Positions 24,424 through 36,808 of a DNA stretch of 64,000 bases are shown piece after piece. A program made the position numbers and the translations under genes. The stretch comes from Vicia villosa. Its lineage: Eukaryota > Streptophyta > Magnoliopsida > Fabales > Fabaceae. How positions within the stretch are numbered: position 1 is the stretch's first letter; every line of letters begins with the position of its first letter. The stretch lies in NCBI RefSeq assembly GCF_029867415.1, contig NC_081183.1, positions 117,108,514-117,172,513 on the forward strand, given 5' to 3'. The notes below the pieces were generated by a model. The model worked only from the letters and a program-made list of their open reading frames with translations, did no database searches and had not been told where the DNA came from.

Positions 24424-25653
24424 GCTGAAGCGGTTAAGCGGCAAGCAACAACAATTTTGGAAATATTTATCCGAGAAATTATCGTCTCCACAGGAATTAG
24501 TGGTACTGAATATTCGTTTGACAAGTCTCGTGTTCTTGAGTTTGGGTTTGAATTAGTTAAAGTAAAAGCAGAAGTTAAACATATTAACATGAAAGAATAC
24601 ATTCTTTGGAGAAGAAAAGTTATCAAGCATGAATGTACACTACCCAAAACAAACTTAAACCTATCAATCAGTCGCACTCAACCTACAATAGTCGTCATTA
24701 CTATCAAGTATCAATCGAAATATTCCACAACAGTAGAGGTTATGTCTAACGCAAAGTTGGAGACAACCGTTTTGCTCACGTAGACAATCTCTCGCACAAC
24801 ACCAATAATATGAAGGCATTAAGCTCTGATACCCATAATGATTATTAGCTCTAAATCTATCTCTAGAATCTAGAAACTAATAGATATTCACCCCTAATCA
24901 GGGTTTGTGAGGTATATGTCTATAATAATCCAAATCCAAACATAAAGCAAAAAGATTAAGGAAGACAACAATAACGATTTATAAAGCTGATTTTATATAT
25001 CATTATGAGCGATAAATATACATATGTTCAGAGAAAATATACCAAAAAACTCAACACAAGAGAAATACACAAAGAGGAAGAGAGATAAACCAAACATCTC
25101 ATGGGTTATCGGCTCCGATTGATGAGAAATTCACCTCCGATCATCTATATGCAAGACCTAATGTTATTTTCTAAGCTAAACTACCAAAGAGTGTTGGGTG
25201 ATGGAGTGGGAGCAAAAAATCCCCAAAACGTACCCTAAAAATATGTGTTTTTGCCCTTTAAATGAGTTTCAAAACCGCCCAGATCGCGCTTAGCGTGCTA
25301 AGCCCGCTCAACAGAAGAATGAAATCTTATTTCGGTCATAACTTGAGAGGTGTAACTCTGATTTGCGTCTGGTTTAAAGAGTTGAAAAGCTTATTCGATG
25401 CTCTATCTAACAATGACTAAATAACATGCTTTTATGATTATTTAAAATATGTTAAAAAGCTTATTCTTTTCTTTGTGCATTCTCTTTTATTGCTCAAAAT
25501 TGCATCTTTGAAGTTGTACCTTCGACTCTTATTACTCGATGTTCCAACCATGAATGAATACCTACAAAATAGGTAAAAAAAAACTATCAAATAATATAAT
25601 ATTTTCAAAAAAAACACGATTATACTCAATATATGTAAATACACACACAAGTT
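24424..25653 (-). repeat. 5' LTR of element F (main part)
   Basis: Right-hand LTR copy, homologous to 21164-22380 with moderate divergence. It is cut at ...CACACACAAGTT, where Sirevirus C inserted. The remaining 88 bases are at 37821-37908. It carries the shared motif at about 25333-25393. An open frame at 24379-24783 is antisense to the element and shortened in the other copy, so I do not call it a gene. Confidence 0.8.
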
Positions 25654-26686
25654 TGTTAGAACATGAAATGTTCTGATCATATTTTCTAGTTTTGATGATA
25701 ACATTAGAAATGAATTTTGTATAAGATAACGTGGTACTCTAATAAATTACGTTTTCAATTTCAGGAAAAGTGTAAAAGAGTATGCAATAACTTATCCTTC
25801 AGATGCTCTAACCCAGATGTTCTGGATGGCTACATCAGAACATGGTCTTGAAGACATCACAACATGGCTATTAGAAGCAAGCTCTGAAGCTCTAAAAATA
25901 TCACGCTCAAAGGAACTTTCATAGTCTGAAGCGCTGAAGTTATAACTTGCACCAAACTCTCGAAACTTTGATGAATAAAGCAAATCACAAAGTATGATTC
26001 CAGAAGAAAGAAAATGATGAAAAGCTAGATAGGCCAGTCTGTTTTTCTGATAAAAGGAACGTTAGAAGCATGGCTACAAAAGGCATAGTCGGAAAAAGCA
26101 GTTGAAACAAGGCTCGAGGTAGTTGACAAAAGCATGTAACATTAAATGCAGCATGTATTGTACATGCAAAGCATTAAATGCAGACCTGTTCAACGGTCAC
26201 ATTCTCAACACCTATAAAAGGATCTATTCTGCCCAAGAGAAAATTTACAACACATAACATTCTTTCATGAAAAGTTCTTGAACACAGCAAGCATCTTCAT
26301 CCTAAAGCTCACATACTTTTGTATATTTAGTGAGTTCTAGATCATAAGCTTAAGAGAAAAATCACTTAATGATTACAGCTTTTTAGAAGCATTATTATCT
26401 CTGTATTTTGATTATATCTTTGTAAAAGAAATTTCCTTGAGTGATCAAGTTATGATCTGTAGACTCAAGAAGACTTAGAGGTTGATCTAAGTGGAGAACC
26501 ATTGTAATCAGTTTTTTGATTAGTGGATTAAATCCTCAGTGGAGGTAAATCACCTGTGAGGGTGGACTGGAGGTAGTTTGAGTTCAAATGAACCAGGATA
26601 AAAATAATTGTGTTCATTATTTTTATTTGCCAAAAAGAAACAACCCTTATTGAATCCCCCCTTTCTAAGTTTTTTTCACTCCTTCA
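25654..26686 (+). repeat. 5' LTR of Sirevirus C
   Basis: 1,033 bp, homologous to 36809-37815. I counted about eight differences in the first 170 aligned bases, so the insertion is not recent. A TATA-like CTATAAAAGG lies at 26212-26221. Confidence 0.92.
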
Positions 26687-26687
26687 A

Positions 26688-26700
26688 TTGGCATCAAAGC
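26688..26700 (+). other. Primer binding site of Sirevirus C
   Basis: TTGGCATCAAAGC one base after the LTR. It resembles the initiator-Met tRNA site TGGTATCAGAGC with substitutions. Confidence 0.7.
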
Positions 26701-26764
26701 GTCTTGGTTCTAGGTGCAAACACTTAACAGTGTTAGACAAAAAATTCATGAGAAAAACACACAA

Positions 26765-27350
26765 ATGGCAGCTCCAGTACCAACCACTACTGAACAAAAC
26801 AACAATGGTAACAATGGTAGTAATAGCTTCAATGGATTCAACAGACCACCAGTCTTTGATGGTGAAAATTTTGAATATTGGAAAGATAGGCTAGAGAGAT
26901 ACTTTCTATGTCAAGATGGTGACCTATGGGACTTGGTGTTGGATGGTTACAAACATCCGGAAACTGGTGGAGTCAAAATCAGCAGACAAGCTATGAGTGA
27001 TTCACAAAAGAAAGATTTCAAAAATCATCATAAAGCAAGAACCATATTGTTAAATGCTATATCTCATGCTGAATATGAAAAGATAACTAACAGGGAAATA
27101 GCTCATGAGATTTTTGAATCTTTGAAAATGACTCATGAAGGGAACGCTCAAGTCAAGGAGATCAAAGCTCTGGCTCTCATCCAGAAGTATGAGGCTTTCA
27201 AGATGTAAGATGATGAAGCAATGTTTTCTAGATTCCAGACTCTGAAAGTTGGACTGAGAGTTATAGACAAAGGTTACACTAAAGCTGACCATGTCAAGAA
27301 GATAATCAGAAGTTTTCCCAAAAGATGGGGACCAATGGTTACAACTTTCA
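26765..27350 (+). pseudogene. Sirevirus C gag, first copy of a duplicated segment
   Basis: Copia-type gag starting at the ATG at 26765 (MAAPVPTTTEQNN), with the conserved FDGENFEYWKDRLERY near residue 37 and the helical block KARTILLNAISHAEYEKI. The frame stops at TAA 27206-27208, but homology to gag continues to 27350. The segment 27000-27350 recurs at 28649-29007, with the same TAA at 28855-28857, so that stop predates the duplication. At 27351 an unrelated insert begins. Confidence 0.85.
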
Positions 27351-28646
27351 TCATATATTTTTCATATATTTAACGCTCAAGTCAAGGAGATCAAATGTCT
27401 GGCTCTCATCCAGAAGTTTGCCCACAACCATTATTTAATTGACTACATGAATTGCAACCTTTGAAATGCACTTTCATATATTTTTCTAGAATTTAATGTT
27501 GTGGTGAACAACTCATAAAAGGTGAATTTACCTTTTTTGTTGTGCTGGGGCTGCAGTTTGTAGACAAAAAATGCAAGTTGAAACTAGAGCTCTTCTTAAT
27601 ATAGTGTATATTTTATTATTTTGTTCTCTTCTTAATCAATGAGACTTCCTAAATTTACTTTGGTTACATGTACATGTGATTCTTGGGATTCAAAATATTT
27701 CATAATTTCTATTTTCTTAATATATGTGAATTTGTCAAAAATGATTATTGATAAAAAGTAAAAAAGAAATTAATATAGCTATATATAGAGACTACAAATA
27801 TTTTTATACAAATATTAGGTCTAATATTAATCATTTTTAGCAGATTATGAGATAATTTATCTCTGCAAATTAATTACACGTCATTTCAATTTATTAAATT
27901 TAAATTGAATGTCTATATACATGATTCCCTTAGAAGTTAAATGTGCAGATTTTTTGTCATAATTCTTTTTTTTGTTATTATTAAAATAAGTTTTTAAAGA
28001 TGAAATTGTTATTTTTTTATCTTTAAGCAACTCATTTAAAAATACATATAATTTTATTTTAAATATACATATAATTTAATGTCACATGTCTTTGACTTTA
28101 TTTTCAATTTTTTTCTTTTGTATAATTATTTAATAATTAAATAATTTATTTCAATTTTTTTTTGTATTTAAATAATTTTATATCATATCAATTGCATGAT
28201 AGTATAATGTATTTTTTAATTTTAATGAAAATAAAAATGTATTTATCTCACGGGTCACTAACAAGAGATATTTATTTTAGCTTAATCAATCATCATTTTA
28301 TTTTAAGAGACAAAAATCTTTATTTTTAAGTATTAATTTTTTTCTCCATCTCACAATTATATTTTTTAAAATTATTTAATAGAATTAAATCTATATGATT
28401 ACTGTTCATTTAAAAAAAAGTAAATTATTTCAAATTTTACATTTATAACTAAAATTATATATTTTTATTTGATATTATCTAAATGTTATAACATTAAAAC
28501 TCATTCATGTGTTATCACATTAACAAATATATATATATTTTTATATTTTATGATTATTATTTGAAGATTCTAAATTACTATTTTTTTAGTTATTTACACA
28601 ATATCATAATTAAATTACCCGTGCGGAAGCACGGGTCTCTTACTAG
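27351..28646 (+). mobile_element. Helitron-like non-autonomous insert
   Basis: 1.3 kb of AT-rich sequence. Its right end has a perfect 8-bp stem (ACCCGTGC at 28617, loop GGAA, GCACGGGT to 28636), then CTCTTA and CTAG at 28643-28646 followed by T. A hairpin a few bases before CTRR, with insertion between A and T, is the Helitron hallmark. The left edge, A followed by TC at 27351, is compatible. Two short shuffled gag pieces lie just inside the left end (27372-27425), so the left boundary may instead be near 27426. No helicase is encoded. Confidence 0.65.
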
Positions 28647-28647
28647 T

Positions 28648-29673
28648 AATTCACAAAAGAAAGATTTCAAAAATCATCATAAAGCAAGAACCATATTGTT
28701 AAATGCTATATCTCATGCTAAATATGAAAAGATAACTAACAGGGAAACAGCTCATGAGATGTTTGAATCTTTGAAAATGACTCATGAAGGGAACGCTCAA
28801 GTCAAGGAGATCAAAGCTCTGGCTCTCATCCAGAAGTATGAGGCTTTCAAGATGTAAGATGATGAAAATATTGAAGCAATGTTTTCTAGATTCCAGACTC
28901 TGACTGCTGGACTGAGAGTTCTAGACAAAGGTTACACTAAAGCTGACCATGTCAAGAAGATAATCTGAAGTTTGCCCAGAAGATGGGGACCAATGGTTAC
29001 AGCTTTCAAGATACCTAAGAATCTGAACGAAGTATCCCTTGAAGAGATAATAAGCGCTCTAAGGAGTCATGAAATTGAACTTGACGCAAATGAACCTCAA
29101 AGGAAAGGTAACTCTATTGCTTTAAAATCTAACAATAAAAATTGTACTAACGCTTTTCAGGCTAAAGAAGAAAGATCTGACGACTCAGAGTCTGAAGAAG
29201 AATATGAGTTATCTCTTCTTTCTAGAAGAGTAAATCAACTCTGGAAAAACAAGCAAAGAAGATTTAAAAGCTTCAAGAAACCTGAAAAGGGAGAATCTTC
29301 TAGACACAGAAGATCTGGAAAGAAAAGCATAGTATGTTATGAATGCAAAGAACCATGACACTTCAAGAATGAATGTCCTAAGCTTCAAAGAGAAAAACCC
29401 GAAAAAAGATTTGAGAAGAAGAAAGGTATGATGGCTACTTGGGATGACTCAGATTCCTCTGATCAAGAGTCTGACTCTGAAGATGAGCAAGCAAATATAG
29501 CATTCATGGCAACTATAGATGGTGAAGAAGAATCTGCCTCTGACTTAGATTCTAAAGAGGTATTTTCTGATCTAACTAGAGAAGAACTTGTTTCTAGTCT
29601 CTCAGAACTTCTTGAAATGAAAATAAAACTTAGTATCAAATACCAAAAGTCTCAAAAAGGCTTTTGCATCTGA
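28648..29673 (+). pseudogene. Sirevirus C gag, second copy and C-terminal part
   Basis: Resumes gag at the position equivalent to 27000 and continues in one frame, broken by stops at 28855-28857, 28966-28968 and 29356-29358, to 29673. The nucleocapsid zinc knuckle begins CYECKEP and is cut by a TGA before its histidine, then continues HFKNECPKL. After it comes an acidic region (DDSDSSDQESDSEDE) typical of Sirevirus gag tails. Downstream to about 30170 the reading moves to another frame. Confidence 0.85.
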
Positions 29674-30173
29674 AACTAAGAAACTTGAGATAGAAAATTC
29701 TGGACTCAAAGAAAAAGTTTTAAAACTAACAAAAGATGTTGAAACCCTAAAAAAATATTCTAGTCCAGATACTTCTATTCCAAGCAATAACAATATTTTT
29801 AAAGAATATGATTTGAGCTTCGGGAAGTTTCTATCTAAAAGTATAGGTAGAAGCCAGATGGCCTCTATGATATATGGTGTAAGTGGAAATAATAGAATAT
29901 GTATAGGAAATGAGGGAAATATTCCACATAAACTGGAACCTGTTGACAAGATGATTATTGAATACAAACCTCTGTATAAACAATTTCAGTATGGACATTC
30001 ACATGACATTAAATACACATCACATCCTAGGAATTTCCATGTCACACACACCAGGAAATATTCTGTTGCATATTCTGAGATTTCTTATGCTAAATCTCAG
30101 TTCAATCAGAACGTGAGAAAAACTAATCCCAAAGGACCCAAGAGATTGTGGGTACCTAAGGATAAAATAATTC
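29674..30173 (+). pseudogene. Gag-pol linker of Sirevirus C, frame-shifted
   Basis: The coding sense continues in the other frames (29813-30253 is the longest open part, with KGPKRLWVPKDKI near 30130). This is the stretch before protease. At least one indel separates it from gag at 29673 and another from pol near 30174-30250. Confidence 0.6.
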
Positions 30174-33100
30174 ATGTTGCAGATCTCCTTAACAGCACAA
30201 AGGACAAACATGTCATGGTACCTGGACTCTATATTCCAAAGTCTGGAAGTTAGATCTAGAGGAGACATAAAGTTTGGTGGGAACCAGAAGGGCAAGATCA
30301 TAGGCTCTGGAACCATTGGTATTGGTAACTCTCGCTCTATAACTATTGTTCTGCTAGTTGATGGATTAGCTCATAATTTATTGTCCATAATTCAATTAAG
30401 TGACAATGGTTATGACATAATCTTTAATCAAAAGTCTTGTAGATCTGTTAGTCAAAAGGATGGATCAATCCTATTTACAGGCAAAAGAAAGAACAACATT
30501 TATAAGATTGATCTTTCAGATCTTAAAAACCAACATGTTACTTTCCTTCTTTCTGTTAACGAAGAGCAATGGGTCTGGCATAGAAGATTGGGTCATGTTA
30601 GCATGAGAAAATTTTCTCAGATTAACAAACTCAATATGGTCAGACGACTCCCTAATCTGAAATATAAATCAGATGCTCTTTGTGAAGCATGTCAGAAAGG
30701 GAAGTTTTCAAAAACTGCTTTTAAATCTAAAAATGTTGTTTCTTCTTCAAGGCCGTTAGAACTTCTGCATATTGATCTATTTGGTCCAGTCAAAATAGCA
30801 TCAATCAGAGGCAAAAAATATGGATTGGTCATTGTAGATGATTACAACAGATGAACATGGGTAAAGTTCTTAAAACACAAGGATGAGTCACATTCTGTGT
30901 TCTTTGATTTCTGCAAACAGATTCAATCTGAAAAAGAGTGTAAAATCATAAAAGTCAGAAGTGATCATGGTGGCGAATTTGAGAACAGATTCTTTGAAAT
31001 TTATTTCAAAGAAAATGGTATTGGCCATGATTTCTCTTGTCTTCTAACTCCACAACAAAATGGAGTTGTAGAACGAAAGAATAGGACTCTTCAAGAAATG
31101 GCCAGAACCATGATCAATGAGACTAATATGGCTAAACATTTCTGGGCAGAAGCAATTAACACAACATGTTATATTCAGAATAGAATCTCCATAAGACCAA
31201 TTCTGAATAAGACTCCTTGTGAATTGTGGAAGAACAGAAAACCCAACATTTCATATTTCCATCCTTTTGGATGTATTTGCTATATTCTGAGTACTAAGGA
31301 TCATCTGAACAAGTTTGATTCCAAAGCTCAGAAGTGTTTTCTTCTTGGATATTCTGAACGCTATAAGGGCTATAGAGTATACAATACTGAAACTCTGATA
31401 GTTGAGGAATCAATCAATGTCAGATTTGATGATAAGCTTGGCATTGAAAAGCCAAAGCAAAATGAGAATTTTATAGATATAAACATCTCTGATCCATATC
31501 ATGAAGAGCATAGAGGAAAGGATGATTCAGAAGATCAAGTTGTTGCTTCTTTAGAGAATCTCAAAATATCTGAAGAACCAACAGTTAGAAAATCTTCAAG
31601 AATCAACTCAGCTTATCCAAAGGATGTCATTATTGGAAAGAAAGATGATCCCATCAGAACAAGATCATTTCTAAAGAACAACACAGAGTCTCTATTTGGA
31701 TTAGTGTCTTTGATTGAGTCAACATCTGTTGATGAAGCTCTGGAAGATGCTGATTGGATTATTGCAATGCAAGAAGAGCTAAATCAGTTTACAAAAAATG
31801 ATGTGTGGGATCTGGTTCCAAGACCTAAAGGATTTAACATTATTGGAACAAAGTGGATTTTCAGAAACAAGTTAAATGAAAAAGGTGAAGTAATCAGAAA
31901 CAAGACCAGACTGGTTGCTCAAGGTTATAGTCAACAAGAAGGTATTGATTATAATGAAACCTTTGCACCAGTTTCCAGGTTAGAGTCTATAAGATTATTA
32001 ATTTCATTTGCCGCTCAAAATAACATCACTCTTTATCAGATGGATGTTAAGAGTGCATTTTTAAATGGTTACATAGATGAAGAAGTTTATGTTCACCAAC
32101 CTCCTGGTTTTGAAGACTCTAAGTCTCCAGAACATGTTTTCAAACTTAAGAAATCATTATATGGACTGAAGCAAGCTCCCAGAGCTTGGTATGAAAGATT
32201 AAGTTCTTTCCTTCTAGATAATGGTTTCACAAGAGGAAAAGTATACACAACTCTCTTATGTAAAACATTTAAAAAAGATATCTTAATTTGTCAAATTTAT
32301 GTTGATGATATTATATTTGGAACATCTAATTCCTATCTTGGAAAGAATTTCGCTAAGTCTATGCAGGCAGAGTTTGAAATGAGCATGATGGGAGAGCTAA
32401 AATACTTTCTAGGCATTCAGATAAACCAAACCTCTGAAGGGACTTACATACATCAGACAAAGTATGTCAAGGAACTCCTGAAGAAGTTTAAATTATCAGA
32501 CTGTAAGGAAGCAAAAACTCCAATGCATCCAACTAGCATTTTAGGTAAGGATGAGGTAAGTAAGAAGGTAGATCAGAAGATCTACAGAGGTATGATTGGA
32601 TCTCTTCTCTATCTGACTGCTTCTAGGCCTGACATCCTATTTAGTGTCTGTTTGTGTGCTAGATTCCAATCAGATCCTAGAGAATCTCACTTAACTGCTG
32701 TTAAGAGAATTCTTAGGTATCTGAAAGGTACTACTAACGTTGGTTTGTATTACATAATATCTGAAGAATTCAACTTAGTAGGATATTGTGATGCTGATTA
32801 TGCTGGAGATAGAGTTGAAAGGAAAAGTACTTTTGGAAGCTGTCAGTTTCTGGGAAGAAATCTGATCTCCTGGTACAACAAGAAGCAAGCCACAATTGCA
32901 TTGTCTACAACTGAAGCAAAATATATAGCTGCTGCTAGATGTATCACACAGATGCTCTGGATGAAAAGTCAGCTAGAAGATTATCAGATATATGAGAGTA
33001 ACATTTCTATATTCTGTGATAATACTTCTGCTATCTGTCTTTCTAAAAATCCTATTTTGCATTCTAAAGCTAAGCATATAGAGATTAAGTATCATTTTAT

Positions 33101-33245
33101 TAGGGACTATATTCAGAAGGGTGTTCTCTCTTTAAACTTTGTAGATACAGACCATCAATGGGCTGATATCTTTATAAAACCCCTTGCTGAAGATAGATTT
33201 AAGTTCATTCTGAAGAATATTGGTATGGATTTATGCCCAGAATAA
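30174..33245 (+). pseudogene. Sirevirus C pol: protease remnant, integrase, RT, RNase H
   Basis: One frame of about 1,020 codons with a single internal TGA at 30852-30854. The protease active-site start SWYLDS is present, but the next block is missing, so the protease is crippled. The pre-integrase zinc finger (WHRRLGHVS, CEACQKGK) is followed by the integrase core: Asp in HIDLFGP, Asp in RSDHGGEFEN, Glu in NGVVERKNRT. RT shows QMDVKSAFLNG and the catalytic YVDDIIFGTS (about 32298). RNase H shows YCDADYAGD (about 32785) and ends before TAA at 33243-33245. Apart from the stop and the protease gap, the polymerase and RNase H parts look complete. Confidence 0.93.
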
Positions 33246-33667
33246 AGTACTTGTGAAGCTCTGATATGTTTTCAGTCTGAAGAATATGTTTTTATTTATT
33301 TTTTCTTCTTATCAAATGTTATGATTATGTTTGTTCATAAGGATACTCTGAAATTGTTATCACTAACGTTTCATGTGCCTAGTATGACTCAGAACTTCTG
33401 TTAAAGCAAAACAGCTGTCACCAACTACCCCGAGATGATGACCACGTGTTCATTTAATCTGAAGGGACAAGAATGCGTGCAGTTGATGAGACGCCGCCCT
33501 AGGTAACTGTGCAAAATCTTTTCAAATCTTACGTTATTCCCCATTTATGCCTTTCATCATTAATGAAAATTGATTCATATTCTGTAATTGTCCTTCATTC
33601 ATAACTCTATTTCATTCTTTTCAAATCTGTGCGTTTATATTTCATTTATTCAACTTCATTTTCCTCT

Positions 33668-33672
<5 letters not shown>

Positions 33673-33711
<39 letters not shown>
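33673..33711 (+). repeat. (CT)n microsatellite
   Basis: About 19 CT dinucleotides in the leader-like stretch before the env-like frame of Sirevirus C. Confidence 0.95.
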
Positions 33712-33715
<4 letters not shown>

Positions 33716-33790
33716 CGTTTTATGCATTTTCTTTCTCTCTTTCGTCTCTACCAAAACCCTAAACCTAATAGAAATCTCAGTTCTTCTTCA

Positions 33791-36149
33791 ATGGCTTCCT
33801 CATCATCAAAACCAACTTCCTCTCAGCAAGAGCAACAACAACCACCAAAGTTCACTCCTCCTACAAGAACATGTCCCATCCCTACTGCAGAACAGGAAGT
33901 TCTATGTGAACTCATGGTTGATTTTGACCATCTCCGGGAACATGAGTTTAATTTGAAATCAAATATGCTGATTCAAGGTTGGGAAACCTTCTTTGATCAT
34001 CTCGTTGGGCCAGTCTACCCGGATTTGGTGAAGGAATTCTGGATTCACGTAACTCTTACACCTAGAGCAATTATCTCTTTCGTTCTAGGTCAAGAAATCT
34101 CTATTACTGAAAACCTAATAAGGAAGTTACTCAATCTTGGAGGTTTGAGTGGTGTTACAGGAGCTGTTGCTGGTAGAACTGACTAGGATGCAGTTTATTC
34201 TAAAGTGTTTACAACAGGGCAGGGTTCAAACAACACTAAGGACCTGAAGGCCCCTTACAGAGTCTGGGCTAAGATTCTTCTAGGGTGTATTCATCACAGA
34301 AAAGCTACAGTTTCTCCCACCTACATCAACCAGGATCAACAGTACCTTCTATACTGCATAGGCAAGGGCCAGAGGATTGATCTACCTCATCTTCTGTTCA
34401 TCCATCTGTGGAATCATGTGAATGATTCTTGAGAACAAGTAAAGTTGAAAAATCAAAAGATCAAGAGGAACATCATCCCTCTGGGAAGGCTCATCTCAGA
34501 TATTCTGACAGAAACTGGTTTGATAGATTCTTTGAGAGAAGTTGGAGCAGTTCAGGATCTGGCAGCTACGTGTAGGAGTACTCTGACTGCCCACACTCTG
34601 AAGAAGATGAAGCTGATTACCAGTGTTACCTCTCAGCCCAGAGTGGTAAACGAAATTCTGTCTAGGCGAATTCCTATTGATGACTTTTAGTTATTTTTCT
34701 AGGAGGAGCATCCTAATGTCGTTCTCTATTATTTGGAGTCTTGCTTGAAGGATGATACAGAGTTTGATCCAGCATGGCTGCGTGGCAGAAATCTTCCTTC
34801 TCTAGATGTTCCAACTGCCTCCAAGAAGAGAAAGACTATATTTGAAGGCCCTTCTAGAACGATAAAGAAGAAGAGGAAAAGTTCAGGTATTTCTATCTCT
34901 AGCTCTATACCTGTTGAAAATTCTGAAATTGTATCAACAGCTGTCCCTGAATCTCTGAAAATACCCAGAACCTCTGAAACCCTTAGGAAGCTGATAGATG
35001 ATATAGATCAAATGGATACCTCTAATCTAAACTCTTAACCTGAACCAGAACGGCAACTAGAAACTCAACCATCTTCTAAATTCCCATCCACCTCCACCAC
35101 TTCCAAAGGAAAACAACCTGCTCAATCCTCTGAACCAATCACTCTCAACCCTCCACCTCTAAATGTCATATTCCCACCTTTACCCTCTAAAAACAGTTTT
35201 TCCACTATACAACCACCACCCTCTGAACCTCAATCTTCTGCACCTCAACCACAACCAGCCTCTCCAACATCTGAAAACCAACCAGCAGTTGATATACCTA
35301 TCTTCTGCAATTTTTCAGAATCATCCTCTCCATCATCTTCTGATTCTCTCTTTCATAACCCTCACAACACAACTCCTTCATCTGATCCAGCAATTATTGT
35401 CTTAGACTCTGATCATGGAGAAAAATCTTCACCCATCTCACGCACTCCACATCTCCTTCCTGACAGACCCTCTGAACCTTACCAAATTTCCAACCCGCAA
35501 GAGCCCATTACCATCATCAGATCCAACTCAACCCCACCCTCTGTTGATACACGACTACAGGGTACGGACTTGGTTGGAAAATCTGAAGGCTGCCTATGAT
35601 TATAAGCTAGATCATGTGGCTGTTGGAAAGCTCTGGAAAGCTTTCTCCAAAGATTTGCAGGCTGATGTTCTGGATCTTCAGAATGTCTGTGTTTCTGAAG
35701 CTCCTGCTCCTGCTGTCCTGGCTCTGGACTTTGGTAATTGGAAGGAACTTCAGAATGTCTGGAATTGGAAGCCTGTGCAGGCAGAATCTTCTGAAGCTGC
35801 GGCATCTGAAGCTGATGATACGGAGTTTAAATCTGATCAGCCTCTGCCTAGGGTGGTGTGGAAACCAAAACAATTTCCTTTTGCTCCTAAGGATTTTGTT
35901 CTTCTGACAGGAGACATGGAAACTCTCTTCTATTGGTTTGAGTCTAATCCTATTGATCTACCAGCTACCTCTACCCCTTCATCATCTGAATGTCCTTCAA
36001 GTTATGAAATATGGACTACTCTGAAGGAACTCCAGAAGAATCAGGAAGCTGTGATAACACCAATCAAGAGATCAGAACATGGATGTAGAAGTCTAAAGAG
36101 ACCTCTAAGAAGCAAGTCGAAGATACAACTGAGATCAAGAACATGCTAG
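33791..36149 (+). pseudogene. Sirevirus C env-like ORF (degenerate)
   Basis: Starts at the ATG at 33791 (MASSSSKPTSSQ) after a CT-rich leader and ACCCTAAACC text like a plant 5' UTR. One frame runs to 35038, interrupted by stops at 34184-34186, 34430-34432, 34688-34690 and 35036-35038. Sequence then continues in another frame through 35415-36149. The N-terminal half includes a globular part (FDHLVGPVYPDLVKEFW), the middle is basic with KKRK clusters, and the rest is rich in Ser and Pro. Such an additional ORF between RNase H and the 3' LTR is known in Sireviruses and has been called env-like; its function is unproven. I see no convincing signal peptide. Confidence 0.75.
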
Positions 36150-36310
36150 CCTTCTTAGCCTCCAAACTTACCTAGTCTTTTTCTTGTCTTTAGGAGTCGT
36201 TTGTTTTTGCATCTGTTTTGTTCATTTTCTGATCATTAATGAAATATTTTCTTTTGCGTTCATTATTTGTTTTCATCTGAATCTTTGTTATTCTTTTTGA
36301 TGTTTGACAA

Positions 36311-36808
36311 AAAGGGGGAGAAACGTATTTTGAATTGATTTTATTATATCAGTTGTCAGGCTTAAGCATCAACATTTTCTAATAAGAATTGCAAAGTTCT
36401 GTATCTGAAAGTTTTGCAGGAATGTGATGCTCTGAAGATCTCAAAAAGGGGGAGAAACGTATTTTGAACAAAAAATTGCAAAGATCTGAAGCAAACATAA
36501 TTTGATGCTCTGATACGCTGGTTCTCTAAAGAAAATTCAAAGCTTTGATGCTGTCCAAAGGAAACTCTGAATCATCTTCAGATAAAGCTCAACTTTAAAG
36601 TCTCTTCTGAAATGGAAAATACTCAGGGAAGTATTTTTATATTAAATTCATCTAGTATTAATTTCAGGGGGAGATTGTTAATCTCAGGGGGAGATAAATC
36701 TACATACTCTGATTGTTTGCATTATGCTATTGTCTTTTTCATCTTCTGTTCTGGATACAAATTCATATCAATTTCATATGTTTTTGTCATCATCAAAACG
36801 GGGGAGAT
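36311..36808 (+). other. Multiple polypurine tracts before the 3' LTR of C
   Basis: G-rich purine tracts occur at about 36311 (AAAGGGGGAGAAA), 36445 (the same), 36666, 36685 and 36799 (CGGGGGAGAT, adjoining the LTR). Repeated purine tracts in this position are a known Sirevirus feature; the last one is the primer for plus-strand synthesis. Confidence 0.75.

Noticed and set aside
24379..24783. 134-codon frame overlapping the F LTR, with a shorter relative at 21232-21480
   Set aside because: Antisense to the element, crosses the LTR edge and primer site, and is not kept open equally in both LTR copies.
35479..35805. Minus-strand frames opposite the env-like region of Sirevirus C (35479-35805, 35607-35873)
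   Set aside because: Both are antisense shadows of the plus-strand env-like sequence.
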